A stretch of DNA of 64,000 nucleotides. Source: Cladopsammia gracilis. Its lineage: Eukaryota; Cnidaria; Anthozoa; Scleractinia; Dendrophylliidae. Shown here in pieces: positions 25,501 through 40,500 of this stretch (its first letter is position 1; the number at the start of each line of letters is the position of its first letter). The notes beneath the pieces were generated by a model. That model saw only the letters and a program-made list of their open reading frames with translations, ran no database searches and was not told the DNA's origin. Where the stretch lies: the NCBI GenBank assembly GCA_022457155.1, contig JAJGOT010000321.1, forward strand, positions 344,501-408,500, in the 5' to 3' direction. Made by a program: the position numbers and the translations under genes.

Positions 25501-28500
25501 ATATGCTCAACTCTCAATGAGCAACAGCCTACAGTGTCGGCTGTTTCTTCATCCTTTTCATGTCCAGCTCGAAGAGCAAGCTATAAAATAGAAATCACAA
25601 TAAGTTTTAATGGTATGGATCTCCCATCTAATGATGGCAATATAAACAGTATATGGAGTTGAATTTTCTTTTCAGCAACAACTCTCTTAAGAGACCATCC
25701 CCCTAAAGGCTGGTTTTCCCCACCGACAGAGTTGGAGATATAGTCTGCTACCAATCGTTATTTGTATTGTCACGCAACGTGGGGAGGAGCGTTGCGTGAC
25801 GACACAAATAACGGCTGCATAGGAGACTAAGTTGGAGCCGAGCTAAAATCAAACAATGAGTCGAAAGCTCAATGGAATCAGAGCAAGAATTCAAAAGTTT
25901 CCATTTTCTTTGATTTGCACATATGAATTATAAGCAGACATCTATACTCAAAAAGCCTGAGAATGGACATCGTATACCACGAGCATTCTCTCCTTCCCTT
26001 CTTAGTCCATCGAGTGAGAAACGAAAAAACATTGGCGAGCGGAAAATGAACGCGCGAAACTGGGCGCGAGATGGGCACTCGTCCTCAGTTTTTGCGCGGC
26101 TATTTTCCGCTCGCCAATGTTTTTTCGTTTCTCGCTCAACGGACTAAAGTGGGAAAGAGGGACTGCTCATAGTCTATGGACATTCTCATTGGTTTATTCT
26201 TCCGCTTCTGCTTATGTTTCCAACAATCTACTTTACATAGATCGTAAGTGATGGAATCATGAACGACCACGACTCTGCCCCTAGTGACAACCAGCCTTAA
26301 ATCAGCCACGTTAAGAAATTAATCTCTTTTCTTTTTTTTTTTTGCCTCATAATAGTTCCATAACTTTACTAAATCACAGAAGCCAGGTTGCAGATCAACC
26401 TGGTGATCAACAATAAAAAAGGTACCTTAATCATTTAGGTGAAAATGTTAGTGATAGTAACGAAAAATAGAAGCTTCATTTGTTTACCTTGTCAATGAAG
26501 TAGAGAGCAACACCTCTGGAAAAGAGCGAGAATGAAAGTGAATTACACTAATTATTAGGCGCGCTGAATGAATAAGAGATGGGAGGAGTTAATTAGGGAA
26601 CAGTGTTTTGTGTTTCTTAAGAGATAAAAAACCCCCACGCAAGAGGTTTGTTGGTGTTTGTTTTGTAAATCTTTCCTCCGTTGTGGCCGGGGACAGAGTA
26701 AACATTTTAGAGACTGAAAAAAGTTTTGGCACTTTGGGTTTCATTTTGTTGCAAGATTGAGGAGGCAGGCAGGCCTGGACCCAACCCCTAGTTCCATCAC
26801 AGCACTCTTTCAATGCAATTCAACCTGACTTGAATACAATCTTTTAATCCTGTAGCAATTGTATATACTGTGAACTTACAATTAATTCTGGAAAAAGCAC
26901 ACACTAAAGTGAAATATACGGCAATCAACTAGCAGATTATACAATAATCATGTCAAGTTCTGGCACATGTGAAGCATGACTCCCAAAGAAAATTAATCAA
27001 GTGAAATTTGCGCAGAAATCTTCTAAACATGTCCTCAATTCTCTCTTTGACGTGAATAGCTAGTATGTATGTTGGTGTCATACCTTTGTCGTAGTCTCAT
27101 TTCTTTGGATTTCCAGTCCTGTTCATAGTCTGCTCTAATTTTCTTTACACAGTCCTGTACAGATAGTTAAATTGTAACAATTACAAAAACATTTAACTAT
27201 TTGAGGGATTACATGATAGATTATTTTACTGCTTTTTTTTACCCACAGCAGTTCTAACCACTGGCCAATACAATGGTTGCTTAACAATTCCACAGAATGT
27301 TTCGTTGTTGTAGTATGTATCATTAAAAAGTATCACAATACTTTCTTACCTTCAATTTCCTTGCTGTTTCATACTTCTGCCAATCCTTTTCACCCTGTAA
27401 AACAAAGGACTTATGAGTAAATTAACTTGAGAACAACCTCACTTATTAATGCAGCCAGATTTTGGAGGCCAAATGATAGACAAGATAACAGAGTTCTACT
27501 GTATATACATGTACATGTATATGGGTGCACGGAGATATGAAAATTCCCTTAGAGGGTTAAACTTCGTATCAATATCGAGTTAAACACAAGAAGAAAATTT
27601 CCTTTCTCCAACCAATAGTTTGTTTATAATATACACCTTATGCAAAAATGGTGACAGATTTATAGTTCTTTCATATCCATGTTAATTAGCCTCACTGGCC
27701 TCATTTTAGATTAATTTTTTAATAATTTTATTGATATCTTCACATGTGTTGAGATATGACTTTTCTCAGCAGGATTTCATTTGAACCTCACCTTTAACCT
27801 TGATGTGGGATTCAACATGACATACTTGTAACTTCCTTGGATATTCTCCACCCAACAAGCTAACCATGAAACCTGTATAAACAAAAACAAAGATGTTATT
27901 GAATAACAGTCAGGTGTGCATTGGAAATAATTATAAGTTACATTATTGTCATTTCTTTGTTTCATTTGCAAGTTTACGACAGTTGATGGATTTTTTTCGT
28001 CATTCTCTCCATTATCTTTAAGGATCTTGCACAGACTTCTGCAAGGATATTTGTATTAGTTTAAAAAGCCTGGAAATACAGCCGACTGTCATCACTTGTC
28101 AATAAGGGGTGATTGTGTACACAAGCTAAAGATCTTCCGAAGTTTGTTTATGGAATCATTGGCTGGCATTTGAAGGCCCTGGAAGATCCTCAAAGATCTT
28201 GGCTGCATTTTTCTCCATGCCATCTAAATGTCACTGGAGGTGAAAATAAACTGGGAAACTGCTGAAAGTGATGACAAACTTAGAAAAAAATATAAATTCC
28301 TTTTTACCTTATTGTCATGAGTGACCTTCTGCCACTTGTGCCCTTCAGGAGGTTCAGGAATTTTGACACCCCTGCAAGAAAGAAATCATCAGAAAATGTA
28401 TTGTTATACATTTTCATCTAGCATTGAATGATTGGTGATGTAAATTCAGGAAGAATCGAATCTCTGGCAATGTAGCTTATATAATTAAAAGCCGGTGAGC

Positions 28501-31500
28501 TTTGTTTAACATAACTAGTACTGTACATGTATAAATGGTTGACATATTTACACTATACTAGCAACTTTAAACATTCAAAAATATCAGTCAGGCCATTTTA
28601 TGAGCCTGCTGAGTTTTACTCTCAGCTACACCCTTGAATGTTTAATTATTGTTATTTTGCAAGCTTTAAATTTCATATTCATTTCAACTCGAAAAAGAAC
28701 TACAAAATAGCTACCATGTGCTTACAAAATCTAAATGTAAACTTTCTCTCATGTTTGCTTCAGGATATGTTTAAGCACATACTCAATTTTCTATCTCAAC
28801 AGTAAAAGCACACTTGAATTTCAACATACTCTCCTATGTTTATGATGATATCCTCAGGCATGATCCTCTTTTTGAGTTTGCCCTGCTTGGGGTGGTCACC
28901 ACGCCCTCGGAATAAACCAGGAGGTTCAATTTTGAAGTTCCCTACTCTCTGCCTGTGGCCGTCCATGAGACAATAACCATATTCTTCTAAAATCTCCTCA
29001 TTTTCTTTTTTCAACTCCAGTTTCTGTTCCTTAGTCCAGTTTTTTCTTTCCTCTGCTTTCTGTATGAAAAGTAAATGACAATTAAGTCTTTCACTCCCAG
29101 AGTCAATTATGGAGACATGTACATGTACAATGGTCAGACCCTTACGTGGCTCGGATGGCGGTCCAGTCTCCTTTGGGGACGTAAAAGAACCACTAAGGAA
29201 GTAACAAACCCTGGCTGTGACCACCCTCAGTGCCATACATTGTTCATGGGTGGGGTGGGGGAGATGAGATCAACAATGGACCGAGCAGCTGCCTGAGGCG
29301 TCTTCCTTAGCTGACGTCCGATCTCATTTTCATAAGTGTATGTAAAGCGCCATGATGAGACATGTAATATGTGCGCTATATAAGTGTCTTCCTTTTTTTG
29401 GTTTTAATTTTTGAGTCTGTCAATGAAATCCTATGCTGTGACCAATGATTCAAATGAAACCTTTTTGGCAGTACTTAAAGGGGCATTGTCATGCAGATTC
29501 TGCTGTGTTTCGGTCAAAATACACCAAACAGCTGACAAGGTACCTTTGCTCTTAGAACACCAAGAAGAAAATATCAAGTGATTTATCCAAGGCAGAACAA
29601 ACCATGATACGTTTTTCTGCGATTTGACACGACGCTTGGGAGGAACTTGTAACAATTGGCCAAACAAATTTGTCGCGCTCTCCAATGCAACTTTTGTCGC
29701 ATGTGTAAACTAGCGGCAATTTCCTGTGTGATTCTGGTGCAATATTTGCTTTGATTGGCTGTGATTTCCCAAAAATTGCCACCAAGTTGCAGTTGTTTGA
29801 AACTGCTGCGACATTGCACCCAAATTGCACTGAAATTGCTGCTACTTTACACACGCGATTTGAAAATTGCACCGAACAGTGCGACAAAAATTGCACAAAA
29901 AAATCGCCTTTGTAAATGGGCCTTTAAGGGTTATTGAAAGACCATGTTATGCATCAGCCAATTCCAGCAGCCGATCCAATGCCTCTAGAGTGGGCACAGG
30001 TGCTAAAATTACACCACAATTCCAAGTTGTTTTCATTTATGTTCCATCAATTTGACACTCTCACATCCAAGAATTAACCCCAGGGGGATCACAGCCACCA
30101 TGCATATGAAGTGACCACCTCCATCACCAAGTGACCAACCTCAAGAAATCATGTTTGACATGAAAAACTGTTTTCTCAATCAAAAAATTAAAGACTGTTA
30201 ACAGTATATTGATCTCTTTTAAACAACAATCACCTCCAAGTGACAACCTTTATAATTCCAACAGAGGTTGGTTATGAGACATTCTATGTATATTACATGT
30301 ATGTAGCAAAAAATACATGTGCAGTGCTTAGGGTTTCAAAAACAGATGGAACAGTTAAGACAGCAAGGGTGTATTAAAGTGATGCAATGTACATGCCGTT
30401 GCAGCATACATGTACATGTATCCTGCTGGTTTGCAGTTGTTTTCAGATAACTTAACTTCGCGGTGTTGCGAAGTTTGTTGAGAAATAATGGGTAGTAGGC
30501 TATGACCTAGCCAATTACATTGCGAAGTACAGAACGTTATTGGCAACTTGGAAACGAAGTTGGCAACTTGGAAACACTGTTTCGTATGCAAATTTTAGCA
30601 AAAACTAATTGTTTCCACGATGTCAGAGGTCAAGAGTTTCATACAGAATTTTGATGGCAAATAAGATAGTACAGGTCTCTATTTGCATTATCAAAGACTT
30701 TCTGTGTGCAGTCAACATTTCCATCATCTTAATAATACAAGACAGTTATGTACTTTGGTGGGAATGAAGTTGCAAACCTCGTTTCCAAGTTTCAAATTAC
30801 GTTACTTACTTTGCAATGTAATTGGCTAGTTTGTTGTCTAGTGCCCAATTTTCCAAGGAACTTCAAAATAGCACGCAGTACTGTAAAAAGGTTGGTCACT
30901 ACAATGTCCATAATTGCTGGAAACCTGTGTCGCTGACAAAAATCACTAAAATTCAATCTGAATTAGACATCTTTTATTCACAAGTTTGAACACAGTACCT
31001 TTGTGAAGTATGCATGCATCTCTTTGAAGTTGCATTTCGAAAGGTCCTTGATAATTTTCCGCTCTTCGCTCGACATCTCTTTCCGCCAGTCTTCAAAGAA
31101 GTTCTTGTTAAAAATGTCTTTACTAGTGTAGTCATGGTCAAGCATCTTAGCATAGAATGATGCCACCTAGAAAACAATTCCTTGGAATTAATCTTTGGTT
31201 TTATCACTCAAGCAAGCAAGGTGCAAGAGATGTGCTGTACTGTTGGTTGCATCTTAGAATGGACACCTGACAAAATCAAAGGCTCCTATGTATGTACATG
31301 TACATGTACAAGCCAACTTGTGAATATCAAACATTCAGACCACCACTGCCCCCCCCCCCCCTCCTAAGGGTTCTGCTCCACTGACCCCCACCCCCTGTGT
31401 CCAACTCCACACCAATATGCGAACCTTAAGCTTAACCATGCTTAACCGTGGCAAAAATTAATCTTAGCAACACAAGTTAAACCTAACAGACATGTTTTGC

Positions 31501-34500
31501 AATGAGATAAATTTGCTTAAATGCTAAGACAAAAATATTTTAACCATGGATAAGCAAAGTTTCACTCAAACTTCAGTTACAAACAACTCACTTTAAGTGC
31601 AAAAGTTCATGAAACAGGCGGTTAAACATCTAAGTGTGGACACGTGACAAAAAGCATGATCTAATTGGGTCCTTTTTCCACGTGTGCACACTTAGATACA
31701 ATCGATGGTATTAATGCTGAGTGTGAATTAAAATGCCATTTCAAATTAAGTCCTATTTTGATATATTAAAATTCTTACATTGCTCTGAGGCTTTTGGGAA
31801 TAAATGTCTTGAGTCTTAAAAATAATCACACAAGGTTCAGGGATGAATAACAAATTTCTTTTGTTTCACTTGCCTCAGCCTGGGAGTCAAGTTCAATCAA
31901 TCAATTAACAGTAAAACTGGTTTTGAGACATGCCGTGCACTTAAATATAATCTAATCTAAATGATAACAAAAATATATAATATAATATAGTGGCAAAACT
32001 GTTACACTACACTGGTTTAAATAATACTAATAAGATTAATAATAATAAAAAACACTATCTTACATCATAATATCCTCTATAAACACAGAACTTAGAACTT
32101 TGATATATCGAAATTGGCTTATTCAATTTTAATAATTCTGGTGCAATGTAAAAAAGCAGTCTGAACAATTAATTTTTTTTTTTTCAAGTTATATTTTTTA
32201 AAAAAACTTAAGACTTTTTTTCCTTAGTTTTAAACTTAAGCTATTAATACCAGTGTTTTACCTCTTCTGCCTCTAAACTAAGTTTGATATGTTGCCCTGT
32301 GGGGAGACAAAATAAGATTTTTTTCACATTTTAATTTTAGAACAGTTGGTAATGTCACAGGCTCGATTACCAGCTGCTGTTCGGGAAAATGAGCCTGCGC
32401 TCATCCCCCAATGGGGAGGAACAAAGACTGGACTCGAGAGAGTGGAAGAAATCGAGCTTAGTCATGTCAATATGTATATGAAAATAAATTCATACAAGCT
32501 GTGGTACAGCTGTAGCTACATGTATAATTAATACACATTAATTGATAGAAACACATGTTTATCAGGGGGTTGCAATAACAAGGTTTCACTGTAATCACTT
32601 TCAAACATCAGTCAGCTCCCAGTTTCAGAGAAAACAAACAAACTCACCTTCATAATAAAATTTGACATCAGCAGGTAGAGGTTCATATTGGGGAGGGAAA
32701 TATGGTCCCTAGAAAAAAAAATATATATATTAATAGTCAGTTGATCGTGATCAAGGCCACAAAATTGCTTTATTACGATAGTAATGCACAATGTACATGT
32801 ATTTCATTTGTTAGTGATAAAAAGGAATTTGAAAAACTTCAAATCTAGTCCACCTCTGGCTCAATTACCTGGTCCTTGAAACATATGCAAGTACATCAAA
32901 CTGAAACATTCCTTGGGGATGTTTATCTCTCTACTGGGGAGGGGGGGGGGGGGGGTTAGACCATTCTGATATTCTGAGGTTTATGAAAGCTAGTTGCACA
33001 TATACTGTATTATGGTATTTAGTCATTAGAGGTAATTGATTAAACTGTAATTTTGTCTAGGGGGTGCTTTGACGTACATGTGTACAGTTGTATATACTTG
33101 AATACTATGAAAATAAATAGTTATTGCTAATTATTTTTGTTACCTTATGTTCCATGTGCAACCATTTCACACCTTCGGGGAGTTGTTCTTCCTCCCACCT
33201 GAATAATGAAAGCAAAATTTTTCTTACAAAGAATTACTGGATGGGCAAGTTGGAATACAGCCAAAGCAGCAGCACAAAACAGGGCACGTTGGGCAGAAAA
33301 CATGACAGCTTTATGCGCCTTCTGGCACAGAGAGAGTTAAGATAAGTTTGTACATGTATATAAGTTTGTATTTGTATATAAGTTTGTATATGTGCATGTC
33401 ATGCTGGTGAGTCATACCAGGGATTGAAAGCTGTCCATGGCTGCCACTCCTTAGATAATTTGGCTGTGTGCATGTGTAAGGTATTGGCCTTACTACTGCA
33501 GAGGTTGTATATTGTGCACCTTGATGTCTACAGGTATAGTCCACTTAGCAGTGCTATCCACGACATGTTACAATTTGTAGTTAAAAATGAATTTAAGGTA
33601 AAATGATTTCAAACTAGTTTAGTTTATATTTTATTTTGTTCCAGATTTATTACCATAATCTTAAGACAGAGAAAAGTAAAATCAAACTAGTTTGAAATAA
33701 TGTTAACCTAAACTCATTTTAAACTACAACATATACATGTTAAAGCTCAGATCTTTCCATATAATTATTTCAAACACGTACAGTGTACTGATAAACATAA
33801 ACCCGAAACTAACCATTTCCAAACTTCTTTCTCCTCTTCCTTTTTCTTTTTTCCCTTTTCCTATGTAGCAATAATAATAATTACAAAACTTTATAATAAT
33901 TATTAAAGCGACTTCCATTGGTTCTTTTCCCTACAACAGGCTACAGTAATTTAAGTTTACCCCTTATTTTCCCCAGATCTAAACATTTCCATTCAGGTTT
34001 TTCAAATTCATGCATCTTTCACCCAATGAACATTACAGATCTTTACAGAAACTAAATAAATTTTAATTACAGCCATATATATAGGCAGCCATGTTTGGAG
34101 GGGGTAGGGTCAATTGGGGGGGGGGGTAGGTGGGCAATAAGGGGGGGGGGGGGCAATGAGGGGGGAGAGGCAATGAGGGGGAAGGAAGCAATGAGGGGGA
34201 AGGGGCAATGAGGGGGGGAGGGCAATGTGGGGATGGGAGGTTGATGATGATAAGTTGGTGCAAAAGAAAAAAATCTCCAGATTTCAGGTCTTCAATGGTT
34301 GGTACATCTGAGCTAAAAAGGTGCCTATTATTGGAGGGTTCAGTGTAGGTAACTCACCTCTTTTGCATTCTTCTCCTCTTTGACCTTCTTTTTTGCTGAG
34401 CCACTTTTGCCTTCTTTCTTCACTGGTTTGGAAGTGCTTTTCTTGGCACTCTTGGCCTGAAAAAAAAAAAAACTCTAATTGTTATCATGATATCATAACA

Positions 34501-37500
34501 GAGTCCATGTCTGGGCAAATCCTCACACAAGCAACATTGAGAAAAGAACTGACGGCAGGCAAAATGTACCTACAACATCTTTTCTGGACAAAATGTAAAA
34601 CTTATTACGGTTTCTGAACTTTTTTTTAAATGTTATAATAATACTGATGCAGTCAAAGGATAAGACATTTTAAATTGTGAATTTCCTGCAATTTTGTTAC
34701 ACTCACAGACAAGAACAGAACACTTACCAGAGGTTTACTGTCTTCATCATCACTGTCACTTTCATGGCTTGCGCTCTTCTTCCTCTTACGCTGGTGAATA
34801 AACAAAAATGAATACTCAATAAGGATAACTGAGTCAATGAAACATAATTATTTTGCAAGAATTTAATATTAATTTTTTTAAGTTCTAAAAATTTATTTCC
34901 CCTTGAACCCTTTCGTGGCCAAGTTTCCTCACGCTCTCCATGGCCAAATATTTTATTTCCCAAAATAATATTTAATAGCTAGCATAATTATATTAGTCAC
35001 CTGTGGCTGCAAAAAGGTTTAGAGCAAACATAAAAGGTGACCTGCATAAAATGTCTTATACTCTAAAAATTAAAATTAAAATTTTTTAACAAAATAAAAA
35101 CAAAAACACAAGTATAAATTTTGATCTCTACTGTACCAAGTGAACTTTCTATAACAGAAAGACATCCACATTACAGAGGTGCCTGTCATACATGTATCTA
35201 TTGAACTAAATCACCTAATTTTGTTATTCATTGTTCCCAGGGTGCCATGTTGAGGATAAGCCCAAAAACAACAATCTAAAACAGGTTTTCAGGACTTATT
35301 TTTGTGGCAAATGTTAACTGGCTTGAAAAAAAAAAAAAAACACAAAAGATACAATGTGAGAGTCTCTTTGTGATAAAACCTCACTTAAAACAACCTTATC
35401 TAGATGAAGAAAAGAAACACGAGTGATGGTCAAGTACAATGTACAGTGCTTACCGAGGCTGTAGCATTTGCCTTCGGACGAGACGATCCACTGGCTGATT
35501 GTTTCGCTTGCTTCTTGTTTGTAGGAGCCTTGTTCACTCTAACATTAATTCAAAAATATTTGGTCTTGTTTTATTCAAGGAAAAACAGCATACAACAGTC
35601 ACACAACAGTTGTGTACAGTAGGTTTTGTCAATCCCATTAAGTAATAATCCGCATAAGAAGGATAGCGCTGAACGGCAATGCACGATGAAATGTCAACTT
35701 TTTTCATTGTTACAACTAGTGATCTCATTGGCCTAGACTCAAAAACCGCTAGACTCAAGGTGCATTTTGTCTAATTTTCTTAAGGTTTCAAGTAATTTGA
35801 GACCCAATTGCGTGACATGCAATTTTTAAAAGATATTGTATTTGGGGAACTTCATCAAAGAAGCAAAATTATTAGCTATTGTCTTCTGCTACATGTATTC
35901 TGATTGGTTAAGCACAAACACTTCCTAAAATTTATTTGACGCAAATGGATTTTCTTTATTTTTATAATGAAATATAATTACCGGTATTAACCATCAGCTC
36001 CTCCTCTGTTCTTGAAATCAAAGATATTCTATGCGAGAAAGAGCCAATGCCGCAGAACAATGAAGTTTGCTATCATTCTTATGTGGAGCATTACTTAATA
36101 ACCATGCTGTACAATTTCATGTATATACATATAGGCTTCTAAATCTCATTGATAATTCATGACGAGGACACTAAGGAAATCAGTACCATGATTGAAGGAG
36201 GTTTGGATTCCCCCGTCTTACCGGGAAATTGCATAGCTTTTGGCAATTTTATTTCTTTGTTTTCTCTGCATTTAATGATCAGTTATTTCAAACACATAAG
36301 AGAGTGTTTCACCAGGTATCCAAATACCTCAAAGTGGGTTAACAAAAGCTGTGCCAGTCATTTTTTAACCCACTTCTCGAAGTTTGGATATCCCGATGGA
36401 ACACTTTCTATTGATATAAAATTATAACATAAAACAGTGTTCGATATAAAAGTATTGTACATACATGTAAAACAGAACAACCTGTAAAACTGTGTTTCAG
36501 AATCAGAGGATCATGCATTTAGAGGTGTCTATAAAAAATACAAGATCTCAATTTTTTTATAGTTGAGGATCAAATTTGATCCAACCTCTTGTCACTTCAC
36601 AGTTCAAGGAGATCAGTAATCAGACGTATTTTTTTTATTTCTGGCAAGCAAAGTGGACACTTCAGCCGACAAGCCAAAATTGGTGGCAACTTTCAGCAAT
36701 CCCAGCCCACATAACAAGTCTAAGCCGCTCAATTAATCATTTTAATCTGCTCAATGTACAGTTTAAATAATAATTTATAAAATCAATGCATTAAAAGATC
36801 ATTTTTAGCAGATACACACCTGGTTGACTATTATCAGGGATCCACAATAACATGTAAAAATAAAATTAAAATAAAACTATAGATTAGAACAAATTGTCCA
36901 TGTTGTGGTTCAAACTTTTTTTGAGTAAAACCTTGAATGTTCAATTCAAATCTCACCAAAGGTTCATCGTCGTCATCACTGTCCACTGGTTTCTTGACAG
37001 GCTTCGCTCCTTCTGACTTTTTTCCCTTCTTGGTCGAGTCATGCTTTTTCTCACCAGTTGATTTCTTATCCATTTTTTTGTCCGGTTTTAAAGGTTTTCC
37101 ATTTTTGACCTTTTCATGCTTGTCAGACTTGACGATCTTGTTCTTTTCTTCTATCGTGCTATTTAATACAGATTTAGATGGTTTTGGATTCAAACTTTTG
37201 TGCTCAGTTTTCACTTTTACCACAGCTGAAGGCCTATTATGAGTAGGAATGCAGACAAAAAGTTAATGCATACAAAATATTGTAAACATTTGTGAGAATA
37301 TGTAATTTTGGAATATATCAAACACAAGGAAGAGTGTTTTATCAGGATTTCCAAAAACCATGAAATGGGTTGAAAAATGGGGCGCATCAAAAGTTTTTCA
37401 CTTTCAAGGCCTTCAACTTTTCATGTGTCAAGTTATGATTATCTTCTTAAAACAAACCATTGCATGAAACAAAAAGAACAGAAATGGACGTAAAATGAGC

Positions 37501-40500
37501 AAAATTTATTTTAATAGACTAATTTCAATATACACTGTATATTAAAATTCATACTTCACTCTGAGGCTTGGGGGAGTAAAACAAAAGACATGAATAATTC
37601 AACGCTGAACCTCCATGTGATTGCTTTTGTTTTATTCCCCCAAGCCTCGGAGCCAAGCATGACTTTTTAATATATTGAAATTGGTCTATTGACACCAGAT
37701 ATCCAAATCAAAGTCAAAGATTTTCTTTGTTTTAACTTGATGAAAAAGTAAGGAATGTCACAGTTGTTAATATATATCATGAACAGGGGCTTGCTTTAAC
37801 TTAAGATTGCTTTACTATCTTAAAATAGGAAGACAAAATTGCCAAAAGTGATGTATGAAAGTTCTAAAAACACAAAATAATGTTTAAACTCAAAATAGCA
37901 CCAGAATTGAAACTATGATTTCTTGAACAAAAACGCCTGTCACAAAATCAAAATTGATGAACTGTAATCCACTTCTATCCTTGTAATCCGTACTTTTTCA
38001 CAAAACTACTGCTTTTGTTTTGCTCTACATGTATATAATCTTTTGGTGCAATTTAGTTGTAATATGTTATAGGTTGAAATGAAGTTCAGGTTAAAATGAT
38101 TTCAACCTAGTTTGATTTTGAATTACCTTTCTGATTTATGATAATGAATCAAAGACAAAAGAAATTCAAAATCAAACTGGGTTGAAATCATTTTAACCTG
38201 AATTTCATTTCAACCTACAACATATATTTGGTGATATAAAAATTTTGTTATTTTTGCGGGACAGTAAAAAAATCCCTTTCATGTAACCAAGTTTGAGAAC
38301 TAATTGGTTTAATCAAACACTGGTCTCAATGATGGAGAATTACTTTCAAAACAAAAAAAAACATTGTTGAAAATATTGAACACTTACTTGGGAATTGCTC
38401 TGGCAGCCTGGTAAAACAACAGAAGCAAAAAATCAGTTTACATCCAAAAAACACTGAGCAGTCAAATCTCTTACAGCAGGGTTTGAGCCAGGATTTGATG
38501 AGTGGAGGCCAATTTGTCCCTTCAGCAAATGTTTTAGGGGACATTTTTCACTTCAGAGGGACAATAATTGTAAACCCAATGACAACCACCATTTAGAATA
38601 TTCCCTGAGACACAAACCGTTACATGATGAACATACATGTATGTTCCAGTTTGCAATGCATTATAGGGCAATTTTGAATCGCACGACTTCTAAATTTTCT
38701 TGATTTGAGAGGTGCCTTTTACAGCGAAATCAACGCCACAAACAGCAAAAAATCAAATCAGAGACTTTCTTGTATCTTTTTTATAGGCCATTTTCTGAAT
38801 AGATGTTCAAGGGGACAGATTGTCCCCTTGTTTGTTTTTCTAAGGGACAATGTAAATTGCAGTACGGGATTGGCCCAATGGCACGGCCTGGCTCAAACCC
38901 TGTACAGTCAACCATGCAAAATGCTATAAAAGATAAATAATAAGTAATATGTACATGTAACACATGCAATAGAAGTTGTTTTACTATTATTAATATTATT
39001 AACAAGAGATCTCGGATGTTATTGAAAGTGGTTTGCCTAAAAAAAAATTAAATGGACAAGTCGCAAAGTGGATTTTTAACTTCAAAGACCATGTTTTATT
39101 CAAAGGCAACAATAATATATAATGGCATGTACCGTATTTTCTTGATTAAAAGCCGGGCCCTGAATAAACGCCAGGTATAATAGAGGAAGTTGTGAGTAAG
39201 CCTCTCAAATGTTTATTTGTGGTAAGAAAAAACTGCTGATTCAAAGAAACGCCGGGTCCACGAGGCCAAATTTGAAATAAACACTGGGGGCATTAAATTG
39301 AGAAAATATGGTACATGTATCACTAAATTATCATGTGAAATAATTTCATTGTATTGACCCCAAAATTCTACACCATGAGGAAGTGCTACAAGGTCTTCAC
39401 AATTCCCAATTCAGACTTGTCCCCTAGAGCAGCCACTGAAATTGCACACAGCACTTTGGCTTCCCAAATTCAGGTAACAATATGTTGTCAATGTAAATAT
39501 TTTCTTGCTATTCTGTAGGGAGTTGCCCTCAGACATAATAGGAATGCAACATCTGTTTTTTTTTTTAACTAAATGCACTTACATGTATGCCAACTCTCCT
39601 GGATTATCTGGGAGTCTCCCGGATACAGAACAGATCTCCCAGTCTCGCGTATGGGTCACCAAATCTCCCGGATAAAAGCAACTTTGGATCTTTTCTCTAC
39701 AATAGGGTACGATTTTAAACCAAATTTTCCCAAAATCAAAAAAAAATTGGTCTTTCATCGTATTTTAACTTCACAAATGCTTTTCGGGTCTCAGGAATGC
39801 AGAAAAATGGCACTTTTAGAGGTTAAAGACTAACAATTTCCGGACCCCCCCCCCCCCCCAGATGCTCGCAACTTCGTTGCTTGATTCACTCCTTCGGTGC
39901 AAAAAATTTCACACAGAAAAAAAATCCCTATTTTCAATCTCCCAAGGTTGACATCTCTGTAAATGTAGAACTAATGCAAATAACAAAACTAACCAAGGGA
40001 ACATCATCATCATCATCATCACTTGCAGATTCACGTGATTCACCATGGGATTGCTTTACCTGGACAGCAAACAAAGGAAATTTAGTACATTGATGCCCTA
40101 AAAAGATTAGAATCAGGCTATATACAGTAAGAGACAGCAATGCGATATATTCGAAAGCCACTGCTTTGTACAGTAAAACCACTGTCTCTCAGCAAACACC
40201 CCATTCTTTAGGCAGACACAACTACTGTAAGTTGTGTTCAAAGGCACATGCAAAGATCTGTAAACTCTTGTGACATGTAATTCAACCTACACACCTTATG
40301 CAGGGCTGTGCTCTAGTACTGCCTGGGTGCCATAGGTGACTTACTTTTGTCTTCGGGTGACAAGAAAAAGTTATTTTTTGCACACAGTGTAACCTTATCA
40401 TATATAGGGAGCCCACAGGGGGTCCAACTACAAAATGTAGGTTAACTCTTAGAGCACAGCCTTGTTACTTTAAGAACAAGGAACCCTTGCATAACATCTA

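Noticed and set aside
36149..36427. 92-codon ORF in TOP1 intron 9
   Set aside because: Lies across a foldback element; no family resemblance, and no splice signals consistent with TOP1 phases.
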